DNA of 64,000 bases. It comes from Metellina segmentata (lineage: Eukaryota; Arthropoda; Arachnida; Araneae; Tetragnathidae). Positions 21,590 to 32,239 of this stretch are shown piece by piece. The notes below the pieces were generated by a model. The model saw only the letters and a program-made list of their open reading frames with translations, did no database searches and had not been told where the DNA came from. The stretch lies in contig OX375877.1 of assembly GCA_947359465.1 (NCBI GenBank), positions 50,878,744 through 50,942,743 of the forward strand, written 5' to 3'. The position numbers and the translations under genes were made by a program. Position 1 is the stretch's first letter; each line of letters starts with the position of its first letter.

Positions 21590-23050
21590 TAAATCATTAG
21601 TCAGATTGAACTTCGTCCAGCACACTTTGTTGACAGGTGTCAGCTTATATGTACATACGGATCTAATGAAACCTTTCATCTTCCGATTTCTCTTCATTCT
21701 CATCAGACTGATCGTTTGTTCCATCTGCTTCGCTGCAGTAACTGCAGATGGATCTCGGAATCTGCCAAGATCGCATGATTGAACTAAAACGAATCAATGA
21801 TTATCCATTATTTATGATAATTTTAGTCATATGTTTTCAATTATTAGTAAGATTGAACTTTGTCCAACACACTTCATTGACAGGTGTCATCTGATATGCA
21901 TACACAGATTTAACAACACCTTTCCGTCTACTGATTGCTCTTCATTCTCATCAGAGTGATTATTAGTTTTGCATCTGCTTCTTTGTTGTTTATTACTGCA
22001 GATGGATCTCCGAATATGCCAATAATTTTTAGTCATCACTTGATCAAATTGAAACTAAATCAATCAATAGATCACATGCTTGGACTAAACTAATCAATGA
22101 TTATTTATTTGTCATGATAGTTTATTAGTCACCTGTTTGCATTCATTAGTCAGACTGAACTTTGCCCAACACACGTTGTTGACAGGTGTCAGCTTATATG
22201 TACACTCGGATGTAATGAAATCTCTTCATCTTCCGATTGCTCTTCATTCTCGTCAGACTGATCGTAAGTTTTGCATGTGCTTCGATGTTGTTTATTACTG
22301 CAGATGGATCTCCAAATCTGTCAATAATTTTTAGTCATCACTTGATCAAATCCAAACAAAATCAATCATTAGATCACATGATTGGACTAAAACTAATCAC
22401 TGATTATTTATTTGTCATGATAATTTATTAGTCACCTGTTTGCATTCATTAGTCAGTTCGAACATTGCCCAACACACGTTGTTGACACGTGTCAGCTTAT
22501 AGGTACACTTGGATCTAATGAAACCTCATCATCGTCCGATTGCTCTTCATTGTCATCAGACTGATCGTAAGTTTTGCATGTGCTTGGATGATATTGTTTA
22601 TTACTGCAGATGGATCTCCATATCTGTCAATAAATTTTTAGTGATCACTTGATCAAATCCAAACAAAATCAATCATTATATCACATGGTTGGACTAAAAC
22701 TAATCACTGATAATATATTTGTCATGATAATTTATTAATCACCTGTTTGCATTCATTAGTCAGATTTAACTTTGTCCAACACACTTCGTTGACAGGTGTC
22801 ATCTGATCTGCATACACGGATTTAACAACACATTTCCGTCTTCGTATTGCTCTTCATTCTCATCAGAGAGATTATTAGTTTTGCATCTGCTTCGTTGTTG
22901 TTTATTATTGCAGATGGATCTCCGAATCTGTCAATAATTTTTAGCCATGATCACTTGATCAAATCTAAGACCAAATCAATCATTAGTTCGAGTTGAAGGA
23001 CTAAAACTAATCAACTATTACTTATAATTTTAGTCATCTGTTTTCACTTA
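21590..23050. repeat. ~300-bp satellite, 5 units
   Basis: The word cagattgaactttgtcc and its variants starts units near 21602, 21850, 22152, 22455 and 22763. Each contains ttgacaggtgtcagctta, attgctcttcattctcatc and actgcagatggatctcc. The first unit is about 55 bp shorter than the others. Short ORFs here are by-products. Confidence 0.88.
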
Positions 23051-23825
23051 TGCGCAGATTAAAGTTTGACAACTCTGACTGCTGAGAGCTGAATGAAAGG
23101 CCTGTTGGCGCCATTTGGTTCCCAATTTGGCGACGCTCAGAAACCAAAACAAAAGCAAGCAAACTGTCGGTCACGGGCGCACATTGCGGTGCAGTGGAGG
23201 TATTGCTCCGAGGAACGTTGGCACGCGCCAAGGAGATGGGAGGGCGAGTTGAGTGGCAGGAAAAACTGTCGGTGTTTAGCCATGCATGCTTAGCCCTTGC
23301 GTCCTTACGAGCAGGAGGAAAGATGTGATTTTCTTTAGGTTGCCTTTTCTTTTACTGCTCTTGCGGTGCAAGCCGCATTTTGATGAAAGCTAAAGAAGCT
23401 ATGGATACGATGCAGGTTTCGGCTTCGGTGACTTCCGCAGATGAGGTGAAAAAACTTAGCACTTTCATTCGATAAAGTACTCCACCGGTCACGTTTGGTT
23501 TGTGCTATCGTCTGTCGAGCTACTTTTCGGGAATAAATGCTTCTGGCAATTTTCCCCCATTCGAGGTTTGAGGGGACGGTATTCGAAAAGACTTTCCCGA
23601 ACACTTTTCCATTTGTTCTTTTTTTTTTAACACATTTTGCGTCAAACTTGTATGGTTTGAATATGTAAATAAAAAATTGATTCATCGAATTTTGCAAAAC
23701 GTTTAAAATAAAAATACGACAATCTTAGTTTTTCAGACATGAAAGATGACAGTTTTTGAAATACGTGCTCTGCCATATTATCGATCTCTATTATTATTTC
23801 ATTACATAGGTCAATTTTTAATTAT
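23051..23825. other. no feature recognised
   Basis: Includes a GC-richer patch (23090-23300). The 120-codon minus ORF at 23335-23697 has no domain I recognise; it might be a remnant but cannot be supported. Confidence 0.3.
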
Positions 23826-23965
23826 TTCTAAGTCGTGTTCATCATTTGGTCGTGGTTCAAAATTACGAGGCATTGTCGTTGGAACTTTCTCTTTGGGATT
23901 GAACCCGTACCCTCATCAATCGCCCGTTGTGTTGCTACAGTGTGACGTCATATAACTAATTACCT
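23826..23965 (+). mobile_element. SINE 3' half, diverged
   Basis: gtggttcaaaattacgaggc, ttgggattgaacccg, tcgcccgttgtgttgct and a tail aactaattacctacc. Confidence 0.75.
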
Positions 23966-24093
23966 ACCTCTGTAATCATTTAAAGCAGACATCAATGATT
24001 TTTCTGAATAATTTATTTAAAACTTTCAGATGGCAATCTGCGGCACGATTTATAGTATTACCATAGGAAGGACCAATTTTCCATTTTCGATAG

Positions 24094-24299
24094 CTTAACT
24101 GGAAATAGAACTGGTAAGAGAAGAAACTAAATGTAACAATTCTTTACACATACTGTTTGAGTGTGAAAAACTATCAGAAGATGTGAACTGAATCTAAAAT
24201 GCAGGAACATTACAGAAGGTACTTTTTCACATTCAAACAGTATGTGCAAAGAATAGTTAGATTTAGCTTCTTCTCTTACCATTTCTATTTCCAGTTAAG
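24094..24299. repeat. 77-bp inverted repeat with 52-bp loop
   Basis: Arm 24094-24170 and arm 24223-24299 are reverse complements with about six mismatches over 77 positions. A transcript of either strand would form a long hairpin. No ORF or TSD is associated. Confidence 0.88.
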
Positions 24300-24309
24300 C
24301 CAGGCCGTT

Positions 24310-25150
24310 GATGTAAAGTAAATCAAGGAAAACTGATTTACCAGGTCTTTTAGCTTGGTGAAAAACAGTAAAGTCAGAAGTTCACTCAAAAGACAGTTGC
24401 AGGTGCATTTTAAACGTTATGAAATGTCATCAGTAGAGTGTTATCAGTTCAAGAAGCTCACCTAGATAAGGCCGTAGACTTAAACTGACTCAGAAGAGTC
24501 TGATTTGCAATGTCTCCTAGCGTGGCGGAAGACCGATAAGTCTACCAGAAGAAGATAGAACTCAAGGGACTGTTGCAGATGCTATTGAAGTGTTTCTAAG
24601 TGTCACCAGTAAAGTGGGATCAACTATAAAGTATACAGAAGGTAAGGTCGAAAATGTAAGCTACCTCGGTGAAGACTGATTTGCCATGTCTCCTAGCGTG
24701 GTGGGAAACTGATAAGTCAACCAGAATATAGAACTCAAGAGACATTTGTAGATGCTCTTGAAGTGTTTTGAAGTGTCATCAGTAAAATAAGATCAACACT
24801 AAATTAGAATACTACAAAAGGTAAGGCCGAAAACGTAAACTACCTCGGTGAAGACTGATTTATCAAGTCTTTTAGCATGGTGAGAAACCGATAAGTCAAT
24901 CAAAACATAGAACAAGTTGCAGGTGTTCTTGAAGTGTTGTTATCAATAAAGTAGGATCAACTCTAAAGAAGAACACAACAAAAGATAGCGACGAAAACGT
25001 AAAATAACAGGTAAGATTGATTCAACAGGTCTTTAAAGTGGGAAACGGAAGACTCAAGAGATCGCTACGGATGCCCTTGGAGAACTAAGTTCCGTCAGTA
25101 AAGAGAGATCGATTTAAATTTTGAAACACTGCAGAAGACCTAGACTCATT
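24310..25150. repeat. ~170-180 bp tandem repeat, about 5 units
   Basis: The recurring words gaagactgatttgcc, cctagcgtggtgggaaac, gataagtcaaccaga and gtagatgctcttgaagtg are placed near 24349, 24517, 24691, 24871 and 25031. Divergence is high in the outer units. The array begins immediately beside the 77-bp foldback. Confidence 0.82.
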
Positions 25151-25514
25151 CCTAGTTTTGGGTCAAAATGATAGATTTGAAGCCCCTTCCTGAATAAGAT
25201 CACTCGAGCGAACTAACCTAGGGGGCAATTTATTAATTTTTGTAACTAGACTAAATTTAGAAAGATTTTAAGATGGTCAAATAAAACGTACCACGTTGTG
25301 CCCCCAAAACAGACGCCATATATAAAATGATGTAAAGTCATAAAAGTATTACATTTTAATAGCTATGCAAATATAACCTTTAAATGTAATGTATGAATTG
25401 TTTGACGAATTAGAAGGCAATATTTTTAAATAAGTTCTTAAAGAGGGGGCCCATAACAAAAATACGTTTTGTAATTTCTATCCCAATCCTATTCCTTATA
25501 AAATACAATGACGG
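25151..25514. other. no feature recognised
   Basis: AT-rich spacer before the SINE at 25515. Confidence 0.3.
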
Positions 25515-25723
25515 TAATGGCAATTAATTAACGTCGCACTGGAGCAACACAACAAGCTATTAGTGGCGGTCGGGGTTTAATCCCCAATGGAAAAATCCGA
25601 GCACAACACCACGTAATTTTGAACCACGGTGAGAAGACGAAATGAGCACTTGAGCTCGTAACACACTCTTCAAACCTCCACACCACGCCAACGTGAAGAC
25701 ATTTTAGGCTACGACAGATTTAA
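25515..25723 (-). mobile_element. SINE head B, body half (interrupted by piggyBac)
   Basis: Tail and body in minus orientation as far as gacagatttaa, where a piggyBac element is inserted at TTAA (25720-25723). The head half resumes at 27163. Confidence 0.85.
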
Positions 25724-27158
25724 CCCATTAACGCCCGAATTATTTCTGCTCAAAACGTTTTCATGATTATCTCAAATCTATGTAATTATGACCCTCTGAA
25801 TGCAAAAAACTCAAAGTTCAATCAATTTGCGATTTAGTTTTAAAATTACTGCCCGTCCTCATTTGAGGACGCTGGGCGTTCCGGTGAAAAAAACTCAGGA
25901 AATTCAGTAAGGTCAGAATATTCGAAAACTACATGTAATAGATGTAAAAACGGATTAGTTACAGTATTCTATTAAATTTTAAGGTAAGATTAATTTTAAA
26001 CTGTTATTTACTCAACATTTAATGACAATTTATCTCAAACTTAGTAATGTTCAACGCTACAATTTCAGTTTTGTACGAACTATGACAGTTGATAAAAAGG
26101 ACAGTTTTTTATGCAGAATGACAAGATGCACATAATTGATACATAAACAAAATACATACAAATTTACATAAAATATGTATCAATTCTTTGGATTGGTATG
26201 ATATTTGGGGAAGCAAGGAATGCAGAATTAATATTTCAGAATTTGTTGCCAAAGTAACAGACTTATTGTCGTCCCATCTGACAATTAAAATTTCATTTTC
26301 CTTGTCAAATTTATGCTCATAAAACTCTCTTGCTTCTTTTTCTATTTCTTTCCTATATTTCAGAGGACATCTTGCCATTCTGTTGTCTCTTATAGTGCCA
26401 CAATTTTAGTTTTTGAACACAATGCTAGTCACGGAGGAATTTGGATCTTCGGAATTTTCGATTTCAGCTGTTCCTGTAATATCACGTACTTGAGCTAAAG
26501 CTGCACTTTCATCGTTAAAATCCTCTTCATCAGTAATCTCATCTACGTTAGGTGAAATTCCGATTATGTCAGTTTCAATTTGTTCTGAAATTAAATATTC
26601 ACGAGCTTTTGCAATCGTTAAGAACCTACGAGCCCTTATAATTACTTATACTTTGTTTTGCTTTGGGAAAGTAATGACTATTTACCATATAAAAGTCGAA
26701 ATAATTTTTAATTCAATTACTACACGAAAAAATACAAAAATTATAATGACTTGAAATTTGTATAAAAGTTGGCTGTAACGCCCAGCGTCCTCAATTGAGG
26801 ACAGCAAAATTGGATGTCATTTTTAAAAACGAAATTTTTTTCAAAATAAATAAATTTTCTATTTTAAGTTTATATAGTACTCTAATTTCAAATACTAGTA
26901 AAAATAAAATGTTTTACCTAGAATTTAGGCGATGTAGCTAGACAGGAAGCAAATGCACGTGTGAGACATGAAAAAACATGAAATGGCGATCCATATCACG
27001 GAGTTCTAAACAACTACATATACTTGGTAATTTGTGGGATTAATTCTAGTAATACCATTTACCGTCGTGCAGAACAAACAATCGTTTCCGGAAAATATAA
27101 AGATTCTACACGCTCTTTTATCCACTATCCTCAAATGAGGACGCTGGGCGTTAATGGG
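25724..27158 (-). mobile_element. internally deleted piggyBac-like element
   Basis: 1435 bp with perfect 13-bp TIRs (cccattaacgccc ... gggcgttaatggg) flanked by TTAA on both sides. Subterminal copies of tcctcaaatgaggacgctgg occur at 25855-25880 (direct), 26777-26802 (inverted) and 27130-27156, the last two forming the inner inverted repeat typical of piggyBac ends. A normal autonomous piggyBac is about 2.3-3 kb with a ~600-aa transposase; here only its two ends of coding sequence remain. Confidence 0.93.
26109..26630 (-). pseudogene. piggyBac transposase, N- and C-terminal remnants fused by deletion
   Basis: The minus strand around 26630-26427 reads an acidic N-terminal segment (ISPNVDEITDEEDFNDE) like the start of piggyBac transposases, and stops. 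A second frame then gives GTIRDNRMARCPLK and IVRWDDNKSVTLATN, matching the conserved GT.R.NR....PLK and W.DNK.V.L.SN blocks near the end of the catalytic domain. The insertion domain and the catalytic Asp residues between them are deleted. The C-terminal cysteine-rich domain is not intact. It cannot encode an active enzyme. Confidence 0.82.
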
Positions 27159-27162
27159 TTAA

Positions 27163-27262
27163 TGTGAACGCTGTCTGTGATTGAGCCTTCGTTTCGAACT
27201 CGCAACCCTCCGGTTGCTAATCCATTACTCTTTCAAATGAGCTTCCGAGGCCTTAAAGACCT
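27163..27262 (-). mobile_element. SINE head B, head half (continuation)
   Basis: After the piggyBac TTAA (27159-27162) the SINE resumes with the tRNA-like head: tcgaactcgcaaccctccgg, gttgctaatccattac and atgagcttccgaggcc, the same order as in the copies at 8.6 and 49.5 kb. Confidence 0.85.
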
Positions 27263-27269
27263 TAAGAAG

Positions 27270-28250
27270 TCCTCACCGAATACAGCTCAGGCAAAGCAAA
27301 AAAGATGCATCTGTCTCCCATCATCTTTGTGCTACCGCAATTTTGGTCGAGAGATAACGCACCTGCTCAAGATGCATCAGAGAAGAAACATCCGGGGTGA
27401 AGGAATTCCGTAAATCCCCGCTGGAATCTGCTCAAGTGTGGTTTTCATCAGGACCTAAAAATGACGCTGCATCATCCTTTGTTTGTGCAAAACAGCCTGT
27501 ACTTACCTGTGGCACTTGCATGAAGGGGAATGGCTGATGTTCATAAGTAGACTGACCATACGTACCGGTTTCTGTACCGTTTTATTTTCACATTTCCTCC
27601 TACTTGCCTTTGGTACTTACACCGTTTTCAGATCCACTCAACAGACATGAAACTACGTGAGGACTTCTGAAAACTACATGAATTTCATCAGAAACCAAAT
27701 CTTCGCATTGAAAAAAGTGTCATAATCGACGTGGAATGATTTGATTTGAGACTGACCATACGTGAATTCATTCAATATTGTGAATCCAGCAAAACCTTTG
27801 CGTGAAACTTTGCATAGGTTTTATTAAAATACCAATCTTCCCTCATGTTGAAGATGAAAGGTGACCGAAAATAATAAAAAGAATAACAATATGAAATTGC
27901 TTTTTTGATTTAAATTTTATACAATACTAGGATAAATGGCCTGTCATACAACGAATGCATAACAAAATCTATTTATTTTTTGGTCAAACTTTATTTATAA
28001 TTATTTTTTTAACCTGATGATACGTGATCACTGGGTGTGTATAAAAATGTTTTACCACTATCTGTCAACTTTTGTTGATCACTAGCTATGTATAAACCTT
28101 TTTCACTGTCAACTTGTCTTGCTTTCGCATAGTGTTGTATTTTGAGCAATGTACTGCTAAAACAATATTATTAGAAAATTTAATTTGTGATTAAAATTAG
28201 CAAAACAAAGAGCTGCGTACGGCAATTGTTTTAAACTCAATGTTATTTCT
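27270..28250. other. no feature recognised
   Basis: The phrase gactgaccatacgt occurs twice (about 27549 and 27755) without further structure. No ORF with a recognisable domain. Confidence 0.35.
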
Positions 28251-28267
28251 ATGGTAATTTCGAAGAT

Positions 28268-28503
28268 CCTATTGACGACGGTCCGGGATCAATCCCTTAA
28301 GGGAAAGATCCGAGGACAACACCTCGTAATTTTGAATCACGGTCAGATGACTAAGCAACACCTGAGATGGCACCCCACTCTCCAAACTTCCTCTCCAACC
28401 CAACGTGAGGACTTTCGACCACGACAGATTTAAGGTGCACCAGCCGCCTCTACACCATACGCTTACAAACATCCATGCCCGGACCCGGATTCGAACCAGG
28501 AAA
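28268..28503 (-). mobile_element. SINE head A, 3'-truncated
   Basis: Body from attgacgacggtccgg up to the head B box (gattcgaaccagg) at about 28500. The tail and the outer part of the head are missing, and no TSD was found. Overlapping ORFs on both strands are by-products. Confidence 0.8.
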
Positions 28504-28988
28504 CTGTACATCACAAATATAAGTTGCACGAAAATTGGAGTTATTTCATTGGCAAATAGCAATAAATGGTTATGATCAATGTAAGATCAAATACGATATT
28601 CCATCGCCAATTTTTCCTTTTCGTTTAAATATGCTTGAATTGAGTAATGGAGTTGCATTATAAGTCTAAACTTAGACGGATCAGCTATACGCTCTGAAAG
28701 TTCTTCAGCAGTCTAGTCATAGATGACAATGAGATAAATTTGAAAGATTGAAACTAGCACAGAAAATAAAATCTAAGCGCAAGCAAAAATAGGTTTAGAT
28801 GTAAGAAAAATATCGAACCTCCTATTAACAAGTGAATGAGACGCAAATGAAGTGAAGATTCAGACTAATTAGGTTAACACGACTGAGACATTTTACCATG
28901 CATTTCATTGGAAGCCATTTTATTTTATTTTAACGCGTAAAAATATGCTTATATTCATGACAAAAATATTTAAATAAAGTATAAATGT

Positions 28989-29673
28989 GTGTGTTACCGC
29001 TAAAGCTCGAAAGCCGTTAATGTGCACATTATATAGCTAATCTGCAGATTAACCGAGTTTCTCCGTTACTGTGCGGAATCAAGAGTGTTTTGCATTTAAC
29101 CTAGGTAATGTACACATTAACGGCTTCCGTATCGTTAAAGTTCAAAGGTTTGTTTCTCTCATTTTTTCCCCTAAACGTTCCCTCTGTCCCTCCACTTTTA
29201 GTTTTAGTTTGGTTTATGTTAATTTCCTTAGTTATAATAATATATTCAACCGTTTAATTCTTTCTATTACAGTTTTTTAATTAATTGATTATGGATTCTG
29301 TCAACTAATTTGTTGATTGTTTGTCTGTATTAACTTGATTCTTTAGATATCGAAAAGTAAATAAATAACATTATGTTGATTTAAGCGTTCCTGTTGTTCC
29401 AGCAATGATTTTATTTTCTCTTTAACGAGTGCTTAGTAGGAAATGTGCAGATTATCTAAGTAATTTCCAGATTTGTTCCAGTAAAAAAACTTATTTTCAC
29501 TTTAACAAGTGCTTAGTAGATAATGTGAAGATTATCTATATAATATGCAGAATACCTAGGTAATTTGACAAATGGAACAATTATAGGCACTTTTACGTAT
29601 TACTCTAGTTAATCTGCTCATTACCTAGATAATCTGTAGAATAACTGATTACTGCACTTTAACGGTAACATGT
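28989..29673. mobile_element. putative MITE with short imperfect TIRs
   Basis: The left end gtgttaccgctaaag and the right end ctttaacggtaacat are imperfect inverted repeats. Inside, aaagccgttaatgtgcacat (29011-29030) is inverted at 29106-29127, and a tttaacgagtgcttagta block is repeated 80 bp apart (29421 and 29501). There are many atgtgcagattatct-like words. No coding sequence. The superfamily is unknown and the exact ends uncertain. Confidence 0.5.
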
Positions 29674-29679
29674 ATACCG

Positions 29680-30345
29680 ACACTACCACCAATAGATATT
29701 TGCAAATAAGAAACTTTAGCGCAAGACTTCAAGTAAAATATTAATTGCATGTCTTTTACTTTCGAATACTTTCAAATGTCCAACATGGTGCTTATTTGTT
29801 TTCAAATGATTGATTCAACAGTCAAGCCACAGAAATTCCAAACTTATTTTTACTGCTCTTGAAAGAGTGAAACCTCTTCTAACAATCATCGAAACTAATA
29901 ATACAAGAAACATCCACCCTTGAATAATATCTCGGCTGTGTGAGAGTGTGAAATTAAATTCTTATAATCGCCGTGAAAATGCACCGTGTGCAAAGAATTA
30001 ATGGAGTCTAAGCTCTTTAGAAAAATTGCCCCGGCCAGGTGCAAATGGCAGTTTGATTTACAGCTTGCAACAAAAACAAAGTGAAAAGTAGACAGCCAAC
30101 TCGAAGCACACTAATTTCAAGTAAAGTACACGAGTAGTCTGATATTTTATTTTGTCGTCTGAATCAATGGAAGGATTTCTGTTTGGCTTTTTTTTCCACC
30201 CTAGTTTAATCCAATCTCAAATATTCCAGATGATTTCGAAAGGCGTGTTTTGTCTCTAAAGAATAGTTGAATTCGTTTTCCCTGAAAGGAATCGGGAATA
30301 ATTCTGTTTAGCGGATGGAAAAACGGATCAGATGGCTGTGGGAGT
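29680..30345. other. no feature recognised
   Basis: No repeat structure or credible ORF. Confidence 0.3.
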
Positions 30346-30349
30346 AGAT

Positions 30350-31209
30350 CAGGCCCTCACAGACCGTGGGCCACATACGGCCCGCCTTACTATGTGCTAT
30401 TTTAAAGATCGTTTTAACATATTTTCAAACAGCAAACCCCATTTCTAGATTTGCTTTGCAACTCTTTTCCAATTTTGCATGAAAGTACACTGGAATCAGT
30501 ACACCTTAAACTCATCAACGTGCAAAAAACAATGATAACCTGCGAAATAAATTGAATGAAAACAATTAAAACTTCTATCATTGTGTCGATAAAAAACATA
30601 TAAATTGTTGTTAGACAATGCAATAATATGATCAAGCCTCCTTGGATCAACATATCGCACTCCGGCAAGAAAAGTGACACAAATAAAAAAATAAACATTT
30701 TGATGTTATGTCATTGAAAAATATGTATGAGGTGCTCCAGCGTGTTATATTACTATTCTATGAAAAATAATAGAAGCTACCACCATAAATACTTACCTAA
30801 AATTTAAAAGAAGCTTATACTCTATTTCAATATAAGTTTTATAGAATCCTTTAAGTTGATGCTCTTCTCAAATTCTGCAATTATGAGTTGTGTCACTTTT
30901 CTTGCCGGGGTGCGATATATCTGTGATCAAACTTTTTCAGTCATGAATACAAACAAAGCGAAAATTTTGAACCGCTTGACTAATGATAATTTAGAATCAG
31001 TTTGGTGCTTGGCTACTACAAATATCCAGCCAAGTATTAAAATATTTGTAAAATCAATGCAATGTCACGCATGAATTGATTTCCTTATTTACTTTTTGCT
31101 GTCTTTCATTTTTGTGACAACATAAACAATCAATAATATGAATAATACATACAAATAACATATGATAAATAACTACATGTTTCTTTGGCCGCCTCCCAAA
31201 AAGCCACTG
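30350..31209 (+). mobile_element. hAT element remnant
   Basis: The left end caggccctcacagaccgtgg is hAT-like. The right end is placed tentatively at the cactg near 31205-31209, but the ends match poorly and no 8-bp TSD was found. The interior carries the C-terminal transposase fragment listed separately. A ~40-bp segment (30640-30681) is repeated in inverted orientation at 30890-30933, indicating rearrangement. Confidence 0.55.
30856..31074 (+). pseudogene. hAT transposase C-terminal dimerisation fragment
   Basis: The 72-codon frame contains ICDQTFSVMNTNKAKILNRL, TNDNLESVWCLATTNIQPSI and a KSMQCHA end. This matches the CEQ.FS.MN.NK...RL.D..L...L..ATT. block in the C-terminal hAT region of GTF2IRD2/ZBED5-type elements. 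It lacks the rest of the protein and is only a remnant. Confidence 0.75.
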
Positions 31210-31268
31210 TGAATCTATGTGTCCCCGGATCTTAAAAAGTCATATGCATTCCTGTAGTACCTTACACC

Positions 31269-31691
31269 CAGGCCCTGATTTACCATTAGGCCCGTGAGGC
31301 AAGGGCCTAGGGCCCCCATAATTTAAAGGGCCCCTAAGTTTCAAAAGTATCTAAAAATTTAAAAAAGTTTTTAAGTAGTTACATAAATTATTGGGTATTT
31401 ACGTAAATGTCCGTCGACCGTTTCCACCACTATCACATTATTGTAATTACATTAATTATCTAACTATTATGTTTTTAATTTTCATCTGCTTTATTTTGTT
31501 TTGCCAAGAGTTATAAGTAATTTCACGATTTTCTCAAACTTTTTGGTGATATCTGTGAAACGGTCAACAGTCACAAATACGTAAGTACCAATTATTGTTA
31601 TAAAATTAGTTTTTGTGATGAACAATTAACATCGGGGGGCCCCTTCCTGCGTGTTGTGCCTACTATACCAAATTTTCTAAATCGGGCCCTG
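31269..31691. mobile_element. non-autonomous hAT-type element, 8-bp TSD
   Basis: 423 bp. The ends caggccctgattta and (inverted) cagggcccgattta are flanked by a perfect 8-bp TSD, cttacacc (31261-31268 and 31692-31699). The left 60 bp are G/C-rich, the centre AT-rich. No ORF. Confidence 0.88.
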
Positions 31692-32239
31692 CTTACACCT
31701 AATAGTTCCCAACTCGAAACATTTTCAATATGCCATGATAAAATAGCCATGAAAAACAAAAGTAGAAAATGAAAATGTTATTTAAAGCTTTATCCCTAAA
31801 ATCTAACAAAAAATTGCTTCGTATATTTTTACTTTATACAGATTATCAGGGTGCTTCTATAGACCAGTTAGAAGAGCAACAGGTTTGCAAACTGAGGGCT
31901 GATGGTAACGCCTGGTTGTTGTACCTTCTGATAGTTGTAAATAAATTTAATTCGAAACAGCATCGTTAAATAATTAAAGCAACCTTCCTGTAAGCAGACC
32001 AATTACTATATACACTCCGATTTTTCTGGATTTTTGATGTGGAATACTTGTAGCTTCAAGTTTAAAATGTAGATGGCGTTGCTTATAAACACCGCCCTGT
32101 TATGTTATATTAGTGTGTATCGGAAATAGCAATAAAATTCTCGAACGAGGCGGTTGTGCCTTCTTTGGAAGAGGAAGTAATAAACCCCAGGAGTAAGGAC
32201 GACCTCTGAACAATATGTCATTAAATTGAGTCCTCTACA

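Noticed and set aside
23335..23697. 120-codon minus-strand ORF
   Set aside because: No motif recognised, and low-complexity Lys/Arg-rich stretches come from AT-rich sequence.
30414..30698. 94-codon hydrophobic minus-strand ORF (possible membrane protein)
   Set aside because: It is antisense within a hAT remnant and contains the inverted duplicate of the transposase end; hydrophobicity follows from AT-rich codons.
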